The notes under the pieces: generated by a model | What the model saw: only the letters and a program-made list of their open reading frames with translations | Databases searched by the model: none | What the model was told of the DNA's origin: nothing | Shown: positions 27,676 to 36,987 of the stretch, piece after piece | Numbering within the stretch: position 1 is the first letter of the stretch | Layout of the letters: each line of letters begins with the position of its first letter | NCBI RefSeq assembly: GCF_013340935.1 | Contig: NZ_WHOS01000006.1 | Span: forward strand, 1 to 64,000 | Source: Azospirillum melinis | Lineage (GTDB): Bacteria > Pseudomonadota > Alphaproteobacteria > Azospirillales > Azospirillaceae | Direction of reading: 5' to 3' | DNA length: 64,000 nucleotides | Position numbers and translations under genes: made by a program

Positions 27676-29622
27676 TCACGCCGCGACCGGTTGCCGCGGC
27701 GCCTTGGCGGCGGCGGGAGCCAGGTCGATGACGGTCAGGGTGGTGCGGATGCGCTGCTTGGTGCCGTCCTGGAAGGCGATGGTGGTGTCCACGTCGATCT
27801 TCGGCTGGCCGGCATAGATGCTGTCGATGATGGTGCCGTACTTCTCGGCGATGACGCCGCGGCGCACCTTGCGGGTGCGGGTCAGCTCGCCGTCGTCGGC
27901 GTCCAGCTCCTTGTAGAGAAGCAGGAACTTGGAAATCCGCTGGTATTCCGGCAGCGTCTGGTTCACCCGCTCCACCTCCGCCCGCAGCAGGTCGTAGACC
28001 TCCTGCTTGGACGACAGGTCGGAGTAGGTCGTAAACGCGATGCGGTTCTTCTCCGCCCACTTCGACACGATGGGGAAGCGGATGCAGATGATCGCCGACA
28101 GATAGTCTCGCTTGTCGCCCAGGATCACCGCTTCGGCCACATAGGGGCTGAATTTCAGCTTGTTCTCGATGTATTGCGGGCTGAAGCGGTCGCCCTGGGC
28201 GGTGGTGGCGATGTCCTTGATGCGGTCGATGATGACCAGATGACCCTTCTTGTCGAAGAAGCCGGCGTCACCCGTGTGCATCCAGCCGTCGCGCATGTCG
28301 GCGACGGTCGCTTTCTCGTTCCGGTAATAGCCGGCGAACATGTTGGGGTGGCGGGTAACGATCTCGCCGACGCCATTGTGGTCGGGCTCGATCACCTTCA
28401 CCTCGATGCCGCCGTCGAACGGCACGCCGACCGTGTCGAAATCCACGTCGGTGCCGCGATGGACGGTGTAGGCGCCCATCGTCTCGGTCTGGCCGTAGAT
28501 CTGGCGCAGCGGCACGCCCAGCGCCTGGAAGAACTTGAAGGTGTCGGGGCCGAGCGCGGCACCGCCGGTCGCCGCCGATTTCAGGTTGGTGAAGCCCAGC
28601 CGGTCGCGCAGCGCCTTGAACAGGATCGCGTCGGCCATCGCCGAGCGCTGCCCCTTCGCCAGAGCCTCCAGCCCCAGCTTCATGCCAAGCTCGAACATCT
28701 TCTGCTTGAAGGGGGAGGCGTCCATCATGCGGGCGCGCACGTCGGCGGCGATCTGCTCCCACAGGCGCGGGGCGAACAGCACGAAGCTCGGCCCGATCTC
28801 GCGGAAGTCGTGCATCATCGTCTCGGCTTCCTCGACGAAGTTCACGCGCATCCGCGACACCATGCCCATGCCGACCGCATAGACCTGTTCCATGATCCAG
28901 GACAGCGGCAGGACGGAGACGTAATCGTCCTCCGGCCCCTTGGGATCGGCGGACAGGTAGCTGGCGACATGACGGATCAGCCGGCCCGCCGGCAGCATCG
29001 CCATCTTCGGATTGGAGGTGGTGCCCGAGGTGGTGCAGAGGATGGCGACCTCCTCACCCCTGGTCGCCGCGACCATGCGGTCGTAGAGGTCCGGCTGCTG
29101 CGCATGCAGTTCCTCGCCCATCGCCACCAGATCGGTGACCGGCATCAGGCGGGGGTCGTGGTATTTGCGCATGCCGCGCGGGTCGGAATAGATGATGTGC
29201 TGCAGCGTCGGCAGCCGCTCGGCGAGGTTCAGCAGCTTGTCGACCTGCTCCTCGTCCTCGGCGAACACCACCTTCACATCGGCATAGGTGATGAGGTAGG
29301 CGACCTCCTCGTCCAGCGCGTCGCGGTAGATGCCCAGGCTGTAGCCGCGCACCGCATGGGTGGCGATCTCGCCCATCACCCAGTCGGGACGGTTGTCGCC
29401 AAGAAGCCCGACGACCTCGCCCGGCACGACGCCGAGCTTGGTCATGCCCAGCGCAAAGGCGCGGACACGGGCATGGACCTGGCTCCAGGTGAAGGTGCGC
29501 CAGATGCCGAAATCCTTCTCGCGCATGGCAATGTCGTTGCCATGCTCGCGGGCGTGCAGGGCCAGCAGCTTCGGCAGGGTGTCATTGACGGCCAGATCGG
29601 GCAAAGTGAGGTTCGACATCAC
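27676..29622 (-). CDS. Long-chain acyl-CoA synthetase-type AMP-dependent ligase
   Basis: A 648-residue FadD/FACS-type enzyme of the ANL family that converts a carboxylic acid, ATP and CoA to an acyl-CoA via an acyl-adenylate. The P-loop is TTSGTTSNPK, A5 is YGQTETMG, A7 is MHTGDAGFF and the hinge is DRIKDI, followed by a full C-terminal lid domain with FSPQYIENKLK. All catalytic motifs are present. Its position between the livG and livH genes, overlapping livG by four bases, ties activation to import. Homologues in similar operons are annotated for fatty or aromatic acids; the substrate cannot be read here. Confidence 0.88.
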   Translation of the reverse strand: MMSNLTLPDLAVNDTLPKLLALHAREHGNDIAMREKDFGIWRTFTWSQVHARVRAFALGMTKLGVVPGEVVGLLGDNRPDWVMGEIATHAVRGYSLGIYRDALDEEVAYLITYADVKVVFAEDEEQVDKLLNLAERLPTLQHIIYSDPRGMRKYHDPRLMPVTDLVAMGEELHAQQPDLYDRMVAATRGEEVAILCTTSGTTSNPKMAMLPAGRLIRHVASYLSADPKGPEDDYVSVLPLSWIMEQVYAVGMGMVSRMRVNFVEEAETMMHDFREIGPSFVLFAPRLWEQIAADVRARMMDASPFKQKMFELGMKLGLEALAKGQRSAMADAILFKALRDRLGFTNLKSAATGGAALGPDTFKFFQALGVPLRQIYGQTETMGAYTVHRGTDVDFDTVGVPFDGGIEVKVIEPDHNGVGEIVTRHPNMFAGYYRNEKATVADMRDGWMHTGDAGFFDKKGHLVIIDRIKDIATTAQGDRFSPQYIENKLKFSPYVAEAVILGDKRDYLSAIICIRFPIVSKWAEKNRIAFTTYSDLSSKQEVYDLLRAEVERVNQTLPEYQRISKFLLLYKELDADDGELTRTRKVRRGVIAEKYGTIIDSIYAGQPKIDVDTTIAFQDGTKQRIRTTLTVIDLAPAAAKAPRQPVAA

Positions 29623-30515
29623 GCAACCTCCTTGCGGGCCGGAGGAATGGCGGCGACAGGCGCCTCCTCCTCCTCGTCCTCGCCCAGATAGGCTCGGCGG
29701 ACGCGGGGATCGGCGAGGACCTCCTCCGGCTTGCCTTCGGCGATCTTCTTGCCGAATTCCAGCACCATCACCCGGTGCGAGATGTCCATGACCACGCCCA
29801 TGTCATGTTCGATCATGACCACGGTCATGCCGAATTCCTCGTTGAGGTCGACGATGTAGCGGGCCATGTCCTCCTTCTCTTCCAGGTTCATGCCGGCCAT
29901 CGGCTCGTCCAGCAGGATCAGGTCCGGCTTCAGCGCGATGGCGCGGGCCAGTTCCACCCGCTTGCGCAGGCCGTAGGACAGCGTGCCGGCGGTCGCCTTG
30001 CGCACATGCTGGATTTCGAGGAAGTCGATGATCTCCTCCACCTCGCGGCGGTGGGACAGCTCCTCCTTCCTGGCGCCGGTCAGCCAGTAGAGCGACCCGG
30101 TCAGGAAGTTGTTCTTCAGCAGGTGGTGGCGGCCGACCATGATGTTGTCGAGCACGGTCATGTGCCCGAACAGCGCAAGGTTCTGGAAGGTGCGGCCGAT
30201 GCCGAGGGCGGCGCGGTGGTTCGGGGTCATCCCCGTCACGTCGCGGCCCTTGAAATAGACCTTGCCGTCGGTCGGACGGTAGCGGCCGGAGATGCAGTTG
30301 ACCATCGAGGTCTTGCCGGCCCCGTTGGGACCGATGATCGAGAACAACTCGCCCTTACGGATGCCGAAACTGACGTCGGTCAGCGCATGGACGCCCCCGA
30401 AGCGCAGATTGACGCCCCGAGCCTCGAAGATGGTCTCCGCCTGGGTGGTGGGCGACTTTTGGCCAGGGGAATTTTGGCCAGGGCCGGGGTGTGGTGCGAC
30501 GGGCGCGCCGGACAT
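29619..30515 (-). CDS. livG: HAAT-type ABC transporter ATP-binding protein LivG
   Basis: A 298-residue ATPase and first gene of the operon. Walker A is GPNGAGKTS, signature LSYGLRKR (the LivG form of LSGGQ), Walker B LILLDEPMAGMN and switch His in MIEHDMGVVMDIS. Short extensions at both ends (Pro/Gln-rich at the N-terminus, EDEEEEAPVA near the C-terminus) are not part of the conserved domain. Its stop overlaps the ligase start (ATGA), which implies translational coupling. The promoter should lie between 30516 and 30600, where a perfect palindrome occurs. Confidence 0.93.
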   Translation of the reverse strand: MSGAPVAPHPGPGQNSPGQKSPTTQAETIFEARGVNLRFGGVHALTDVSFGIRKGELFSIIGPNGAGKTSMVNCISGRYRPTDGKVYFKGRDVTGMTPNHRAALGIGRTFQNLALFGHMTVLDNIMVGRHHLLKNNFLTGSLYWLTGARKEELSHRREVEEIIDFLEIQHVRKATAGTLSYGLRKRVELARAIALKPDLILLDEPMAGMNLEEKEDMARYIVDLNEEFGMTVVMIEHDMGVVMDISHRVMVLEFGKKIAEGKPEEVLADPRVRRAYLGEDEEEEAPVAAIPPARKEVA

Positions 30516-30580
30516 TTCCTCCTCCGTTGCTGTTGGTACCGCTTCTTCGGGTCACGATCCGGCTCTTTGGCGGCCGGCGG

Positions 30581-30597
30581 GGTCCATATTGTGGACC
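30581..30597. promoter_or_regulatory. Palindromic operator GGTCCA-N5-TGGACC (copy 1)
   Basis: Perfect 17-base dyad with six-base arms and a five-base spacer TATTG, about 66 bases upstream of the livG start. A second copy with the same arms lies 116 bases away next to the regulator start. IclR-family operators are typically short palindromes of this size. Binding by the adjacent IclR-domain fusion protein is inference. Confidence 0.7.
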
Positions 30598-30696
30598 GTT
30601 TCATGAGCAACTTCCGCACTATATACCGGGCTGCGGTCTGTTTTCAACACTGACATTCCGCCAGTGCATGTTTTTTGTTGCGATTGGCGATCGAAC

Positions 30697-30713
30697 GGTC
30701 CATATGATGGACC
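30697..30713. promoter_or_regulatory. Palindromic operator GGTCCA-N5-TGGACC (copy 2)
   Basis: Perfect dyad with identical arms to the copy at 30581 and spacer TATGA. It lies directly before, or overlaps, the candidate start codons of the IclR-ANL fusion gene (ATGs at 30704, 30707 and 30716), which suggests autoregulation. Confidence 0.7.
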
Positions 30714-30715
30714 TC

Positions 30716-32470
30716 ATGAACAGTAACGCTGACATCGTCCCTCCCTTGGCGGCTTCTGCAACCGCTCCCAGTGCGGCGGGCGGCACCCAAAGCCTGGAGC
30801 GCGCCATCGCGCTGCTGCGCGCGGTCGCCGACGCCGAAACCGACGGCGCGCGGCTGGCCGATTTGATGACCGGGGTCGGGCTGTCGAAGGCCACCGCACA
30901 CCGGCTGCTGATGGCGCTGGCGCGCGACGGGCTGGTCGAGCAGGACGGCCGCAGCAAGCGCTATCACCTGGGTCCCGATCTGGTGGCGCTGGGCGATCTG
31001 GCGGCCCTGCGGCACCGTCCGCCGGCACCGTCGCCTCCCCCCGCCCCGCCCCAGCCGCCGGAGGCCGCAGCACCGGTGGCCGTGCAGCCCTCGCCGCCCA
31101 TCCTAATGGTGAGGCCGTCGGCCTTCCTGCGGCCGGAATACCGCGGCGAGTCCATCGCGCTGGCGACGCTGCTGTGCGACCGCCATGTCCGCGCCGCCGA
31201 TGGCGCGCGGGCGGCGCTGCTGCATGAAAGCGTCGCCGGACAGACGACGGAGCTGAGCTTCGCCCGGCTGGCCCGCGATTCGGCGCGCTTCGCCACCGTG
31301 CTGGCCAGCATGGGGGTCGGGGTGGGCGACCGGGTGGCTGTGCTGCTGCCGAAGGGGCCGGAACTGCTGATCACCGCGCTGGCGATCTGGCGGCTTGGCG
31401 GCGTCTACATGCCGCTGTTCACCACCTACACCGCCTCGGCCGTCGCCTACCGGCTGGCCGACAGCGACGCACGGGCCATCGTCACCAACGGCTTCCTGCG
31501 CCGCAAGGTGCCGCGCGACAACACCCGCCCGGTGGTGACGGTGGAGGGCGACGAGGCCTTCGGTCCCGACGCCGTGCCCTTCTGGTCGTCGCTGCACGAG
31601 GCCGCCCCGCTGGGCGAGGTGGCGCGCTACCGCGAGGGCGACGCATTCGCCCTGATCTATACCTCGGAATCCGAGCCGACGCCGCTCGGCGTCTCGCTGC
31701 CGGTCAAGGCGCTGTCGGGGATCGAACAGTACATGCGCATCGGCCTCGACCTGCGCGACGACGACATCTACTGGAACATGGCCGATCCCGGCTGGGCCTA
31801 TGGCGCCTATTACGGGCTGGTCGGACCGCTGCTGCTGGGACGGACGACGATATTCTGCGACGGGCCCTACGACGTGCGGCAGGGTTACCGCATGCTGACC
31901 AAGTTCGGCGTCACCAACCTGACCGCCGCCCCGTCGCAGATCCGCGCCTGGCACGGTGCCGATCCCGGCGTGTCGCATCAAACCGCGCTGCGCATCCTGT
32001 CGGTGGTGGGCGAGCCGCTGCCGCCCGACCTGATCGCCTGGGCCAACCGGACGGTGAAGGTCCCCCTGCTCGACCAGTATGGCCAGCGCGAGACCGGCAT
32101 CTTCATCGTGAACCGGTACGATCCCGACGGCATCGGCCGCCACGAGTCCGAAGGACCGGACGGCGCCGATGCGGTCCAGCCGGCAAGCGGCTCGCTCGGC
32201 CGGCCGATGCCGGGCTTCCGCGTCGTCATCCTCGATCCCGACGGGCGCGAGGCGCCGGTGGGCGGCGCCGGCGAGATCGCCATCGACGTCGACCACTCCC
32301 CGCTGTTCTGGTTCGAATCCTACGCCAACAACCCGGACCGCACCGCCCAGCGATTCCGCCACGGCCGGCGCTATTACCTGACCGGCGACCGGGCCTTCCT
32401 GGACGGCGACGGCAACATCCATTACCGCGGCCGGGCGTCCGACGCGATCCAGATGCAGCAGGGCGAATAG
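30716..32470 (+). CDS. IclR-type helix-turn-helix domain fused to a truncated acyl-CoA synthetase domain
   Basis: A 584-residue fusion. Residues 23-95 form an IclR winged HTH (TQSLERAIALLRAV, then GLSKATAHRLLMALARDGLVE and YHLGPDLVALG). Residues 100-130 are a Pro-rich linker. From about 135 to the end lies an ANL (acetyl/acyl-CoA synthetase-like) domain: YLTGD at 554-558 and YGQRETG at 455-461 are present. The P-loop at 316-325 reads TSESEPTPLG in place of the TSGTTGxPKG type, and the protein stops right after the hinge region GRASDAIQ, so the whole C-terminal lid with its catalytic Lys is absent. The usual IclR effector domain is replaced. It should bind DNA and sense an acid, adenylate or CoA ester. 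The start is uncertain (30668, 30704, 30707 or 30716). Confidence 0.8.
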   Translation: MNSNADIVPPLAASATAPSAAGGTQSLERAIALLRAVADAETDGARLADLMTGVGLSKATAHRLLMALARDGLVEQDGRSKRYHLGPDLVALGDLAALRHRPPAPSPPPAPPQPPEAAAPVAVQPSPPILMVRPSAFLRPEYRGESIALATLLCDRHVRAADGARAALLHESVAGQTTELSFARLARDSARFATVLASMGVGVGDRVAVLLPKGPELLITALAIWRLGGVYMPLFTTYTASAVAYRLADSDARAIVTNGFLRRKVPRDNTRPVVTVEGDEAFGPDAVPFWSSLHEAAPLGEVARYREGDAFALIYTSESEPTPLGVSLPVKALSGIEQYMRIGLDLRDDDIYWNMADPGWAYGAYYGLVGPLLLGRTTIFCDGPYDVRQGYRMLTKFGVTNLTAAPSQIRAWHGADPGVSHQTALRILSVVGEPLPPDLIAWANRTVKVPLLDQYGQRETGIFIVNRYDPDGIGRHESEGPDGADAVQPASGSLGRPMPGFRVVILDPDGREAPVGGAGEIAIDVDHSPLFWFESYANNPDRTAQRFRHGRRYYLTGDRAFLDGDGNIHYRGRASDAIQMQQGE

Positions 32471-32547
32471 TCACGGACCACCCTTTTCGGGTATAGAACG
32501 CGTTCGGGACTGCGGCTGCGGCAATGGGAAGAGCGCGAAGGACGGGT

Positions 32548-33117
32548 ATGGAATCCAAGACGAAGAACCGCGAATCCTGGCTGGCCGCCGCCTTCGCGGC
32601 GCTGGCCGAAGGCGGCGTCGACAAGGTGCGGGTGGAGGTGCTGGCGAAGGCCCTGAAGGTCACCAAGGGCAGCTTCTACTGGCATTTCCGCGACCGCACC
32701 GACCTGATGGGCGCCCTGCTGGACAGCTGGAAGCTGGGCCGCATCGCCGCGATCAAGGAGCAGACCCGGCTGGACGGGCGGGAACCGGCGCAGCAGCTGC
32801 GCGACCTGCTGGCGCTCTATGGCGGCAACAAGCCGCGCGGCATGGCGATCGAATTAGCGGTGCGCGACTGGGCCCGGCGCGCGCCGGAGGCGGAAAGCGT
32901 TATCGCCGAGGTCGACCGCGAACGCCTGCACAGCGTTGCCGGCCTGTTCGTGGCGCTCGGGCTGCCCGCCGACCAGGCCTTCGCCCGCGCCTACCTGTTC
33001 TACGCCTTCGCCTTCGGCCAGGGCCTGCTCGCCCCCGGCGCCGCGGCCGACCGGGCCGAGGTGGTGCGGGCGATCTGCGCCGACGTGCTGGTACCGGCGG
33101 CGCAGCCGCAATCCTGA
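32548..33117 (+). CDS. TetR-family transcriptional regulator
   Basis: A 189-residue repressor-type protein. The HTH is at about 10-55: ESWLAAAFAALAEGGVDKVRVEVLAKALKVTKGSFYWHFRDR matches the TetR pattern including the GSFYWHF helix. The C-terminal ligand domain (60-185) is not assignable. ATG 32548 with AGGA at suitable distance is preferred over ATG 32524. It is 77 bases downstream of the IclR-ANL gene and in the same direction, so it may be cotranscribed; target genes are unknown. It ends four bases from the convergent chemoreceptor gene. Confidence 0.85.
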   Translation: MESKTKNRESWLAAAFAALAEGGVDKVRVEVLAKALKVTKGSFYWHFRDRTDLMGALLDSWKLGRIAAIKEQTRLDGREPAQQLRDLLALYGGNKPRGMAIELAVRDWARRAPEAESVIAEVDRERLHSVAGLFVALGLPADQAFARAYLFYAFAFGQGLLAPGAAADRAEVVRAICADVLVPAAQPQS

Positions 33118-33121
33118 GCGG

Positions 33122-36085
33122 TCACGGCATGTAGGCCAGCCGCAGATTGCCCCAGTGGCGGCCGCGCACCATGATCGGCGCATCGACCTCCTTCAGGCGG
33201 ACCATCTGGCCGCCGCCCATGTCGCGGCGGTAGGCCTGCAACAGGAACGACCGGGTGTTGCGCGCCGCGGCAAGGCCGGAGCGGTCGGCGAAGACACGGC
33301 GGTTGCGGCAGTGGGCGGCGTTCCAGACCGCGTCGCCCGGCCGCTGCGGGTCGGAATAACGGCTGTTGTGGGTCGGCAGATAGCCGACGGCGTTGACGGC
33401 CGCACAGAACTGGAAGCGCGGGTTGGAGGCCAGGATCGGCTCCTGGATCGCCGGGAACAGGCGGTCGGTCAGGTCGGTAAAGGGGGCGAGGCACTGTTCC
33501 GGCTCCGTGCCGGGAATGCTGGACAGCTCTGTCGAGAACAGTGCGTCCTCGCCGATGCTGCCGCTGGCAAGCGCGCCCTCCAGCGCCTTGCCCAGCGCCG
33601 CCGCAGCATCCTGTGCGGTGGCGATGATGGCGGAATCGGCCTCGACCATCGCGTTGTAGGCGCTTTCCAGACGGCTGTTCTGATCGTCCGACAGGTCGTC
33701 CAACGCCAGATGCAGGCCCAGATCGCTGGTTCCGGCGACGATGGCCGGCAAATCGCCGACATCGCGCAAGGTCACGGTCACCTGTGTCTGCTCGGCAAAC
33801 TCCGGCAGCCCCTTGCTGTCGATCAGCAGCCCGTCCAGCGACAGGTCGAGCATGGTGACGGTGCGGCGGTCGCCCGCCACGGTCATGGCGATCGGCTCCT
33901 CGCACGGGATGCGGTTGGAAACGCGGCGGTCGCCCGCCACCGACTGGCGCAGCGCGATGACCAGCCGGCGCTTCAGGTCGGCCACCGCGCCCTGGGTGTC
34001 GGTCATGCGGCGGCTGACGTCGGTGGCGATGCTGGTGATCTCGTCGGTCTGGTCGCGGATTTGCAGCACGCTACCCGACACCTGGGAAGCGCCGCCGGCG
34101 GAGTTGGTGGCGCTGCGCCCGATCTCGGCATTGGCGGCGGACTGCTCCTCCACCGCGGCGGCGGTGGCGGTGGCCGCCTCGTCGATCTCTTCGATCACCG
34201 AGATGACGGTCTGAATGGCCGAAACACTGCCGCCGACCGCATGCTTCAGCTGGTCGATCTGGCGGGCGATGTCCTCGGTCGCACGCGAGGTCTGGTTGGC
34301 GAGCTGCTTGACCTCGCTGGCGACGACGGCGAAGCCCTTGCCGGCCTCCCCCGCCCTGGCGGCTTCGATGGTGGCGTTGAGCGCCAGCAGGTTGGTCTGG
34401 CCGGCGATCTCGTTGATGAGGGTGGCGACCTTGGCGATCTCCTCCGTCGCGATCTCCATCCGGCCGATGGCGGAAGCGGAGCCGCGGGCGCTGTCCACCG
34501 CACGCCGTGCCACCTCGCTGGAGCGCGCCGCCTGCCGGGCGATCTCACGCCCGGAGGAATTCAGTTCCTCCGTCGCGGCGGCAACCGATTGGGCGTTGGA
34601 ACTGGCCTGCTCCGACGCGGCCGACACCACCACGGTGTTCTCGCGCACAACGCCGAGCGCCTCCATCAGATGCTCGATGCCGTCGCCCGCCCGCCGGCTC
34701 GCCAGTTCCACGCCCATCCAGGTGGAGTCCAGGTCGCCTTCGATGGATTTGCAGGTTTCCAGCAGGGCTTGGCGGGTCAGCGCCTTCTGGCGCAGCTCGG
34801 TCTCGTGCTTCTCGTGGATGCCGTAGGCCAGCTTCGCCTTCATCGCGTTCAGCTCCGACGCCACGCGCCGGAATTCCGGCACGCCGATGGCTTCAGCCGG
34901 GCTGACGAAATCCCCACTGGAAATGCGGGCGAACGTCCTTTCGAAAGATTTCAACGGCCTCCGGAAGGTCAGAAGCAGCCCCCAGGAGATCAGCCCGGAC
35001 GCGACCGCCAGAGCGGAAACGATTGCCGCCGTCTCCATGAACCGAACAGAGAAGTCACTCTGCGCCTCCGAAACCTCTTGCCCGGCGCTTTTCATCTGGA
35101 AGTTCAGCAGGTCACGGTTCGCTTCGAAGGCCGTTGCGAACAGCGGCGTGACGACCGTCCGGACATCCCGTTCGACCGCAAGCGAATCGCCGTCCTTGAT
35201 GTGCTCCATCGTCGGCCGCAGCCCGTCCTTCACGTATTTCGTGCGCAGTTCGAAGAAGCGGTCGGCCAACACCCGTTCTTCGGGCAGTTTCGGCAAGGCG
35301 CTGTATTCGGCCCAGACCGCCGTGATGGCGGCGATGTTGCCTTCGATCCGGGACAGCAGATCCTTGATCGCTGCCGGTTGGGCGCCATCCCGCACCTCAA
35401 TGATCAGGCTGGTTATGATCTGCCGGTTGTCCGCCATACGGGTCAGGATATCGTTGCTGATCCTGGCGGCAGCCAGACGTTGGCTGTACACGCGCGTCAG
35501 GGCGTCGTTCGATGCCGACATGCCCTCCAGCCCCAAGCCACCCACGAAGATCATCGCCGCGATCAGCAGAACGAAAGCACCGAGCAGCCGCCCGGTCATG
35601 CTCGTCCATGCAGAATCCAGCCAGCGACGCGGCCCCTTCCGGTACAGCCCACCACCACGGAGTTCCACAGCCGCACGGTTGTCGCGCATCTCCGCATACA
35701 GCCTGTCGGCCGCCGCGATCTCGTCCCGAGACGGCTTGGAGCGGATGGAGATGAAGCCGGTGATGGCGCCGTCCTCCATCACCGGCGTGACGTTGGCGCG
35801 CACCCAATAGAAATCGCCGCTCTTGGTGCGGTTCTTCACCAGCCCTTCCCAGGGCCGCCCCGCCTTCGCCGTCGCCCACAGGTCGGCGAAGGCCTCCTTC
35901 GGCATGTCGGGGTGGCGGACGATGTTGTGCGGGGCGCCGATCAGCTCGTGCTCGTCAAAACCGCTGATCTCGACGAAAGCCTGGTTCACAAAGGTGATGC
36001 GACCGCCGGTGTCGGTGCGCGACACCAGCGGAATCCCGTCGGTCAGATGAACTTCTCGGTCGGTGATCGGTGTATTGACGCGCAT
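33122..36085 (-). CDS. Aer-like PAS chemoreceptor with PilZ and C-terminal sensor domain
   Basis: A 987-residue methyl-accepting chemotaxis protein. Order: PAS domain (10-115, Aer type with [12 protein letters not shown] and [14 protein letters not shown]); membrane helix (about 165-185); four-helix-type periplasmic region; second helix (about 350-372); HAMP-like stretch; MA signalling domain (about 470-720) with the hairpin tip [21 protein letters not shown] split over [12 protein letters not shown]; PilZ domain (about 720-815) with RRVSNR and DLSLDG, the c-di-GMP binding signature; and a C-terminal domain (860-987) with [14 protein letters not shown] and [10 protein letters not shown]. Azospirillum brasilense Aer has a PAS-MA-PilZ plan, so energy or oxygen taxis is likely. 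The long inter-helix region makes it more than a plain Aer. Start 36085 fits the Aer N-terminus. Confidence 0.88.
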   Translation of the reverse strand: MRVNTPITDREVHLTDGIPLVSRTDTGGRITFVNQAFVEISGFDEHELIGAPHNIVRHPDMPKEAFADLWATAKAGRPWEGLVKNRTKSGDFYWVRANVTPVMEDGAITGFISIRSKPSRDEIAAADRLYAEMRDNRAAVELRGGGLYRKGPRRWLDSAWTSMTGRLLGAFVLLIAAMIFVGGLGLEGMSASNDALTRVYSQRLAAARISNDILTRMADNRQIITSLIIEVRDGAQPAAIKDLLSRIEGNIAAITAVWAEYSALPKLPEERVLADRFFELRTKYVKDGLRPTMEHIKDGDSLAVERDVRTVVTPLFATAFEANRDLLNFQMKSAGQEVSEAQSDFSVRFMETAAIVSALAVASGLISWGLLLTFRRPLKSFERTFARISSGDFVSPAEAIGVPEFRRVASELNAMKAKLAYGIHEKHETELRQKALTRQALLETCKSIEGDLDSTWMGVELASRRAGDGIEHLMEALGVVRENTVVVSAASEQASSNAQSVAAATEELNSSGREIARQAARSSEVARRAVDSARGSASAIGRMEIATEEIAKVATLINEIAGQTNLLALNATIEAARAGEAGKGFAVVASEVKQLANQTSRATEDIARQIDQLKHAVGGSVSAIQTVISVIEEIDEAATATAAAVEEQSAANAEIGRSATNSAGGASQVSGSVLQIRDQTDEITSIATDVSRRMTDTQGAVADLKRRLVIALRQSVAGDRRVSNRIPCEEPIAMTVAGDRRTVTMLDLSLDGLLIDSKGLPEFAEQTQVTVTLRDVGDLPAIVAGTSDLGLHLALDDLSDDQNSRLESAYNAMVEADSAIIATAQDAAAALGKALEGALASGSIGEDALFSTELSSIPGTEPEQCLAPFTDLTDRLFPAIQEPILASNPRFQFCAAVNAVGYLPTHNSRYSDPQRPGDAVWNAAHCRNRRVFADRSGLAAARNTRSFLLQAYRRDMGGGQMVRLKEVDAPIMVRGRHWGNLRLAYMP

Positions 36086-36360
36086 GACGCGGTTCCGCTC
36101 CAGCCATAGCCTCGAACAAGTCGGTCGGGCATGGTGGCGAACCGATAGCAGCAGCATGAAAGCATCGGTCGGCCTCCAGGACCGGAGCTTGCGCTGCAAG
36201 CGGCATGCCGCATCATTTTGTCGGTAAACGAACAAACTCCGCATTCGGGCGCAACGGCAACGCGAAATCGGCTGGCATCGCTCGTTGCAAAATGCCTCCG
36301 GAAAAGCGGACCGGCCCCAAAGTATTATGCAATTTCGAAAAAGCTATATTGTCTCACCGT

Positions 36361-36855
36361 TCAGCCGCGCAAAGGCCCGTTGGACAGCCCGTCGAGCGGG
36401 ATCGCGGTGACGCTCTTCACCTCTTCCATCACGGCGTAGGTGTGGGTTTCCCGCACGCCGCGGGCGGTGGACAGCAGCTCGCCCAGGAACAGGCGGTATT
36501 CGTTCATGTCGCGCACACGGGCCTTGACCAGATAATCGAAGCCGCCCGCCACCATGTGGCACTCCATGATCTGCGGCATGCGCAGGACGGTGGCCTTGAA
36601 GTCGTCGAAATTGTCAGGCGTCGTGCGGTCCAGCACCACCTCGACGAAGACCAGCATCCCCGCTTCCAGCCGATGCGGGTCGAGCAGCGCGACATAGCGC
36701 TGGATGATGCCCTCGGATTGCAGGCGTTTCACCCGCTCCAGGCAGGCGGCCGGGCTGAGGTTGATGCGGCGGGCCAGTTCCACATTGCTGAGACGTCCGT
36801 CGTCCTGCAACTCGCGCAGGATCTTGATGTCGGTGGAATCGAGGCTGCGGTCCAT
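36361..36855 (-). CDS. lrp: Lrp/AsnC-family transcriptional regulator
   Basis: A 164-residue Lrp. The N-terminal HTH contains DSTDIKILRELQDDGRLSNVELARRINLS and ERVKRLQSEGII; the C-terminal RAM/AsnC effector domain contains ECHMVAGGFDYLVKARVRDM, the conserved amino acid-binding stretch. The sequence is closer to Lrp than to AsnC. Start 36855 is chosen because the family begins with a few residues before LDSTD. The gene is monocistronic. Its role is probably global amino acid-responsive control. Confidence 0.9.
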   Translation of the reverse strand: MDRSLDSTDIKILRELQDDGRLSNVELARRINLSPAACLERVKRLQSEGIIQRYVALLDPHRLEAGMLVFVEVVLDRTTPDNFDDFKATVLRMPQIMECHMVAGGFDYLVKARVRDMNEYRLFLGELLSTARGVRETHTYAVMEEVKSVTAIPLDGLSNGPLRG

Positions 36856-36987
36856 CGGCGGCTCGGAATGCTGTTCGGCTGGCGGCCCCGATCCTAGCGG
36901 AAAAATTGGGGCCAAGCCATGCCGGACCATAGCCGCAGCGGTTGGAGCGATGCGGCTCCGAAGCCTGTTTGCCGCCGGCGGATGGCG

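Noticed and set aside
30491..32470. Two separate genes joined by sequencing error
   Set aside because: The HTH and ANL parts are joined by a Pro-rich in-frame linker with no internal start site evidence and no frame change; a real fusion is the simpler reading, though resequencing would settle it.
32936..36109. Very long open frame on the plus strand opposite the chemoreceptor gene
   Set aside because: Antisense shadow of a high-GC gene: composition is Arg/Gly/Gln/His-rich with no domain, while the opposite strand encodes a complete PAS-MA-PilZ receptor.
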